Assembly (NCBI RefSeq): GCF_000236905.1 | Contig: NC_016520.1 | Span: 1,240,001-1,304,000, forward strand | Reading direction: 5' to 3' | From: Tetrapisispora phaffii CBS 4417 | Taxonomy: Eukaryota; Ascomycota; Saccharomycetes; Saccharomycetales; Saccharomycetaceae | DNA: 64,000 nt | Shown: positions 61,001-64,000 of the stretch, in pieces | Numbering within the stretch: position 1 is the stretch's first letter | How the letters are laid out: each line of letters begins with the position of its first letter | Program-made: the position numbers and the translations under genes | Notes under the pieces: generated by a model | What the model saw: the letters and a program-made list of their open reading frames with translations, nothing else | Told to the model about the DNA's origin: nothing | Database searches by the model: none

Positions 61001-61020
61001 CGTACTCCACACTTGCAAAG

Positions 61021-63108
61021 ATGTCTCGAAGGAATTTGACTAACAATCAATCGAGTGAAAACCTATATTCCAATCCTTTTGCAGACCATTCTTACGACCA
61101 ATCAAGAAATAACAACTCGTCAGACAGTTACGATGACACATCCCACCTGAACATAGAACACAACGACAATAATGAGAACAACGGTGGGCTAGACTATCAA
61201 GGCTACTACTCGAAAAATAACTCAAGAGTAGATGCAAATAACATAGACTATTCGTACATGCACCCTCCGGTCACCTCCGGTAACGTCACAGCAAGCACCA
61301 GTCAAAACAATTTGAACAGTCTAGGAATTTCTGCCTCTTCAAACCAAGGCTTGTCAACTACAGATATACTATCGCCGCCACAGTTCGACAGGTATCCTTT
61401 CGTCAACAGAAATGGAGAATCAATCTCGCCAAATCCTAATAGCAGTTACACCAACGTCAGATCACTATCGAACTCCCCGGCCTTGAATTCGGCTTCTTCC
61501 TTCTCATCCAATAACCCATTCTTGAATGAACATGATTTTTCACCCTTCGGTGGCTACCCAGCAACAAGTTTTCCACTACTAATGGATGATCGTGAAGAAG
61601 ACGATTTCTTGCATAACCCTGATCCAGAAGAAGAAGCAAGACTGGATAAAAAAAGATTTGTGTCGGATTTCAAAAATATGGATAAACGTTCCTTTGGTGG
61701 GTTCTTAGGTGTATTCTTCCTTTTCTTAGCTGGCATTTTTATTTTCATCGTTCTGCCAGCAATTACATTCACAGGTGTCATTGATAAGCCCACGGAAGTA
61801 TTAGTGACAGGATTAACATCATACACATACCCAACCTTAGCAGGTATTAGAACAGATTTAGTAGACCCAGACACTCCTTCTTCAGCTAAAACAAGAACAT
61901 CGAGAAAAGGTGAGTCATGGCCTTTGGTATTCTCAGATGAATTTAATGCTGTCGGCCGAACATTCTATGATGGCGATGACCAATTTTGGACTGCGCCAGA
62001 TATTCATTATGATGCTACAAAGGATTTAGAATGGTATACACCAGATGCCTCAACTACAGCAAATGGTACACTAGCCTTAAGAATGGATGCCTATAAAAAT
62101 CACGATTTATACTATAGATCAGGTATGCTTCAAAGTTGGAATAAATTGTGCTTTACAGAAGGTGCTTTAGAAATTTCAGCAAAATTACCTAATTATGGTA
62201 GGGTTACAGGTTTATGGCCAGGTTTATGGACAATGGGTAATTTAGCAAGACCAGGCTATTTAGCTTCAACTGAAGGTGTTTGGCCATATAGTTATCAATC
62301 ATGTGATGCTGGTATCACACCAAATCAGAGTTCCAATGATGGTATTTCATATTTACCAGGTCAAAAATTGAACGTGTGCACATGTGATGACGAAGACCAC
62401 CCAAATCAAGGTACTGGTAGAGGTGCCCCAGAAATCGATATTCTTGAAGGTGAAGTTGACACTACTATTGGGGTTGGGGTTGCATCTCAATCTCTGCAAG
62501 TTGCTCCATATGATATTTGGTATATTCCAGATTATAACTTCATTGAAATTTATAATTTCACAACTACCACTATGAACAGTTATTGTGGTGGTCCATTTCA
62601 ACAAGCTGTTTCTGCAGTTACAACACTAAACACAACTTGGAATGAATTTGGTCCAGATGCTGGATATTATCAAAAATATGCAATTGAATATCAAAATGAT
62701 CAAGAAACAGGATATATAACTTGGTATATCGGCAGTACTCCTGTCTACACTATTTACTCACAAGCTCTACATCCCAACGGTAACATAGATTGGAGACCAA
62801 TTAGTAAAGAACCTATGTCAATTATTATGAATTTGGGTATTTCGAACAATTGGGCTTATATTGATTGGCAATCCATTTACTTCCCTGTCACATTTAGAAT
62901 TGATTATGTTAGATTATATCAACCAAGTGACTCTATATCAGTAACCTGTGACCCTGATGACTATCCAACATATGATTACATTGAAGATCATTTGAACGCC
63001 TATTCAAACCCTAACTTGACTTCTTGGGCAGCGGCAGGTTATTCCAAACCAAAAAATATTCTGACCGGTCAATGCTCAAGTTCTAAATTTTCATTGGCAT
63101 CTAAATAG
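61021..63108 (+). CDS. KRE6: Kre6/Skn1 beta-1,6-glucan synthesis protein
   Basis: 695 residues (S. cerevisiae Kre6 720, Skn1 771). A type II membrane glycoprotein of the secretory pathway required for cell-wall beta-1,6-glucan. A Ser/Asn-rich cytosolic tail of about 220 residues has NPF motifs (SNPFAD, NNPFLN). One membrane segment follows (about 225-248, FGGFLGVFFLFLAGIFIFIV), then a lumenal GH16-like domain with EIDILEGE at 471-478 in place of the catalytic core, several N-glycosylation sequons and the SKN1 family C-terminus. Length favours KRE6 over SKN1, but both duplicates share this locus (YPR159W, YGR143W). Start ATG at 61021. Confidence 0.93.
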   Translation: MSRRNLTNNQSSENLYSNPFADHSYDQSRNNNSSDSYDDTSHLNIEHNDNNENNGGLDYQGYYSKNNSRVDANNIDYSYMHPPVTSGNVTASTSQNNLNSLGISASSNQGLSTTDILSPPQFDRYPFVNRNGESISPNPNSSYTNVRSLSNSPALNSASSFSSNNPFLNEHDFSPFGGYPATSFPLLMDDREEDDFLHNPDPEEEARLDKKRFVSDFKNMDKRSFGGFLGVFFLFLAGIFIFIVLPAITFTGVIDKPTEVLVTGLTSYTYPTLAGIRTDLVDPDTPSSAKTRTSRKGESWPLVFSDEFNAVGRTFYDGDDQFWTAPDIHYDATKDLEWYTPDASTTANGTLALRMDAYKNHDLYYRSGMLQSWNKLCFTEGALEISAKLPNYGRVTGLWPGLWTMGNLARPGYLASTEGVWPYSYQSCDAGITPNQSSNDGISYLPGQKLNVCTCDDEDHPNQGTGRGAPEIDILEGEVDTTIGVGVASQSLQVAPYDIWYIPDYNFIEIYNFTTTTMNSYCGGPFQQAVSAVTTLNTTWNEFGPDAGYYQKYAIEYQNDQETGYITWYIGSTPVYTIYSQALHPNGNIDWRPISKEPMSIIMNLGISNNWAYIDWQSIYFPVTFRIDYVRLYQPSDSISVTCDPDDYPTYDYIEDHLNAYSNPNLTSWAAAGYSKPKNILTGQCSSSKFSLASK

Positions 63109-64000
63109 CTAATTAAGCGAGGGGATAAGTTAATATTTATAAGATACAAAAATCTTATAGGAATAATATTAATTTGTTTTTGTTCTTGATGGAAAGAACA
63201 AACAATACTGCATAATTAAATACGTATAAATTATTAAAGAAATACGTGTTGGTATTAATAATAAAAAGTTATTAATTTTGAAAATATATATTATAATAAG
63301 TTCATAAATATTATACAAAAATCTATATAGTAATATAAAAGGTCAAATTTAAATAAATTTTCCATCCATATTTAACTTAAATATTTCTTAGTATGTTGCC
63401 AAGAGGTATATCAATAGTTAGTCTAGTGTATACCTCCTAGACATCATGAAACTGCTCGAAAATATTCAGGGAATAAAATTATATGCATGAATGCAACAAA
63501 TAATACACACTGCTAAAAATAAAACGTCTCCCAATCGCTATTCTACACAATGTAAATATTAAATATGGTCTAACTTTATTCCCTGATCTTTTTTGTATAG
63601 AAAAATCAATAGCTAAATATAATTATAACATTATCAAAAGTATATGATATTAGATTAAAAAAACCAAGTCTTTTATATCCTTGATTTTACCTAAGGATAA
63701 ATAAATTGTGAAAAGAAAACCTGCTTCCCCTCATGAACATGACATAAAGAGAGGGAAAGCCTTTTAAAAGCAACGATATCCTTTACATTCTGTTCTTGTT
63801 AACCATTCTTGAGATCTAAGATCTACATTCTCACTGTCGGATCAAGTCATTTTCTCGAAGATCTAAAAAAGGATGCGGGTGAAGTATGTAAATCTACAAG
63901 AGACATTAAATTACACTAATATGAAATAACATCTGTTGTTGCGGAAAATCAAACTATGATTTAGTAAGCTTATTAATATTATGGTGATCTTATCGTTAGA
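63109..64000. other. Right-edge intergenic region
   Basis: AT-rich 892 bp downstream of KRE6 without a gene. It carries one CCCCT stress element at 63727-63731. In S. cerevisiae GPH1 (YPR160W) or THI4 (YGR144W) follows; the next gene would begin beyond the window. Confidence 0.55.

Larger units (their letters stand above)
60136..61020. other. KRE6 promoter region with GC-rich island
   Basis: 885 bp. The centre (60240-60740) is GC-rich and contains two ACGCGT boxes; a (CA)5 and (AT)n tract lies at 60841-60874, a TATA box TATAAATA at 60833-60840, and a 20-bp tandem repeat next to the gene. Overlapping ORFs in the GC-rich part (for example 60232-60738 minus) do not start with ATG or lack any family signal. 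Confidence 0.65.

Noticed and set aside
1..64000. tRNA genes, Ty or LTR elements and snoRNAs
   Set aside because: I scanned the gaps for GGTTCGAATCC-type B boxes and for LTR-like direct repeats and found none. Box C/D snoRNAs cannot be excluded by eye.

Overview
This window is nuclear DNA of a budding yeast of the family Saccharomycetaceae. It holds 29 densely packed, essentially intronless protein genes in a strongly AT-rich sequence, and nearly all are recognisable at family level as orthologues of Saccharomyces cerevisiae genes. I see no tRNA, rRNA, centromere, transposon or CRISPR signature. The gene order mixes two S. cerevisiae duplicate blocks: positions 1-45.3 kb interleave genes of the YGR271-YGR285 and YMR295-YMR314 blocks, and 45.9-63.1 kb interleave YGR134-YGR143 and YPR152-YPR159. 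Several genes of each ancestral block are absent (for example RNH70, ATM1, PSE1, NIP1, TGL3, TPO2/3, CBF2). That pattern fits a lineage that passed through the whole-genome duplication but lost duplicates independently of S. cerevisiae, such as a Vanderwaltozyma/Tetrapisispora-like yeast. The species is an inference.

Layout: 1-4719 SLH1 (5' end outside the window); a small basic-tail protein (YMR295C/YGR273C family); LCB1 and PRC1 (divergent); LIP1; RTT102; ADE4; CAB4 and CWC22 (divergent); a GH17 wall glucanase (SCW4/SCW10) and FKS3 (divergent across 2.15 kb); GAS1; PXR1 and YOR1 (divergent); BGL2; a SPOUT-type methyltransferase; ZUO1 and ELP6 (divergent); PRE5; then a junction between the two ancestral blocks; CAF130; URN1 and PRE9 (divergent); MAY24; an LSB1/PIN3 SH3 protein; NCA2 and VPS62/TDA6 (divergent); BTN2; KRE6/SKN1; and 0.9 kb of gene-free sequence to the right edge.

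Functional themes: five cell-wall glucan genes lie here (SCW4/10, FKS3, GAS1, BGL2, KRE6). Two genes act in sphingolipid synthesis (LCB1, LIP1). Two encode proteasome alpha subunits (PRE5, PRE9), and each carries a perfect Rpn4 (PACE) site. Ribosome-biogenesis or ribosome-associated genes (PXR1, ZUO1) carry PAC plus RRPE motifs. Other promoters carry readable sites that match the known biology of their genes: a heat-shock element before BTN2, a Pdr1/Pdr3 site before YOR1, and URS1 plus two middle-sporulation elements before FKS3.

Most unusual items: three consecutive inverted repeats at 39556-39677, the first with four CACGTG boxes about one helical turn apart; a broken or unconventional 5' end of CAF130 (an in-frame TAA and a T7 run); five GGYGACA motifs in a GC-rich island at 6100-6179; and a 3 x 20-bp tandem repeat ending 20 bp before the KRE6 start codon.
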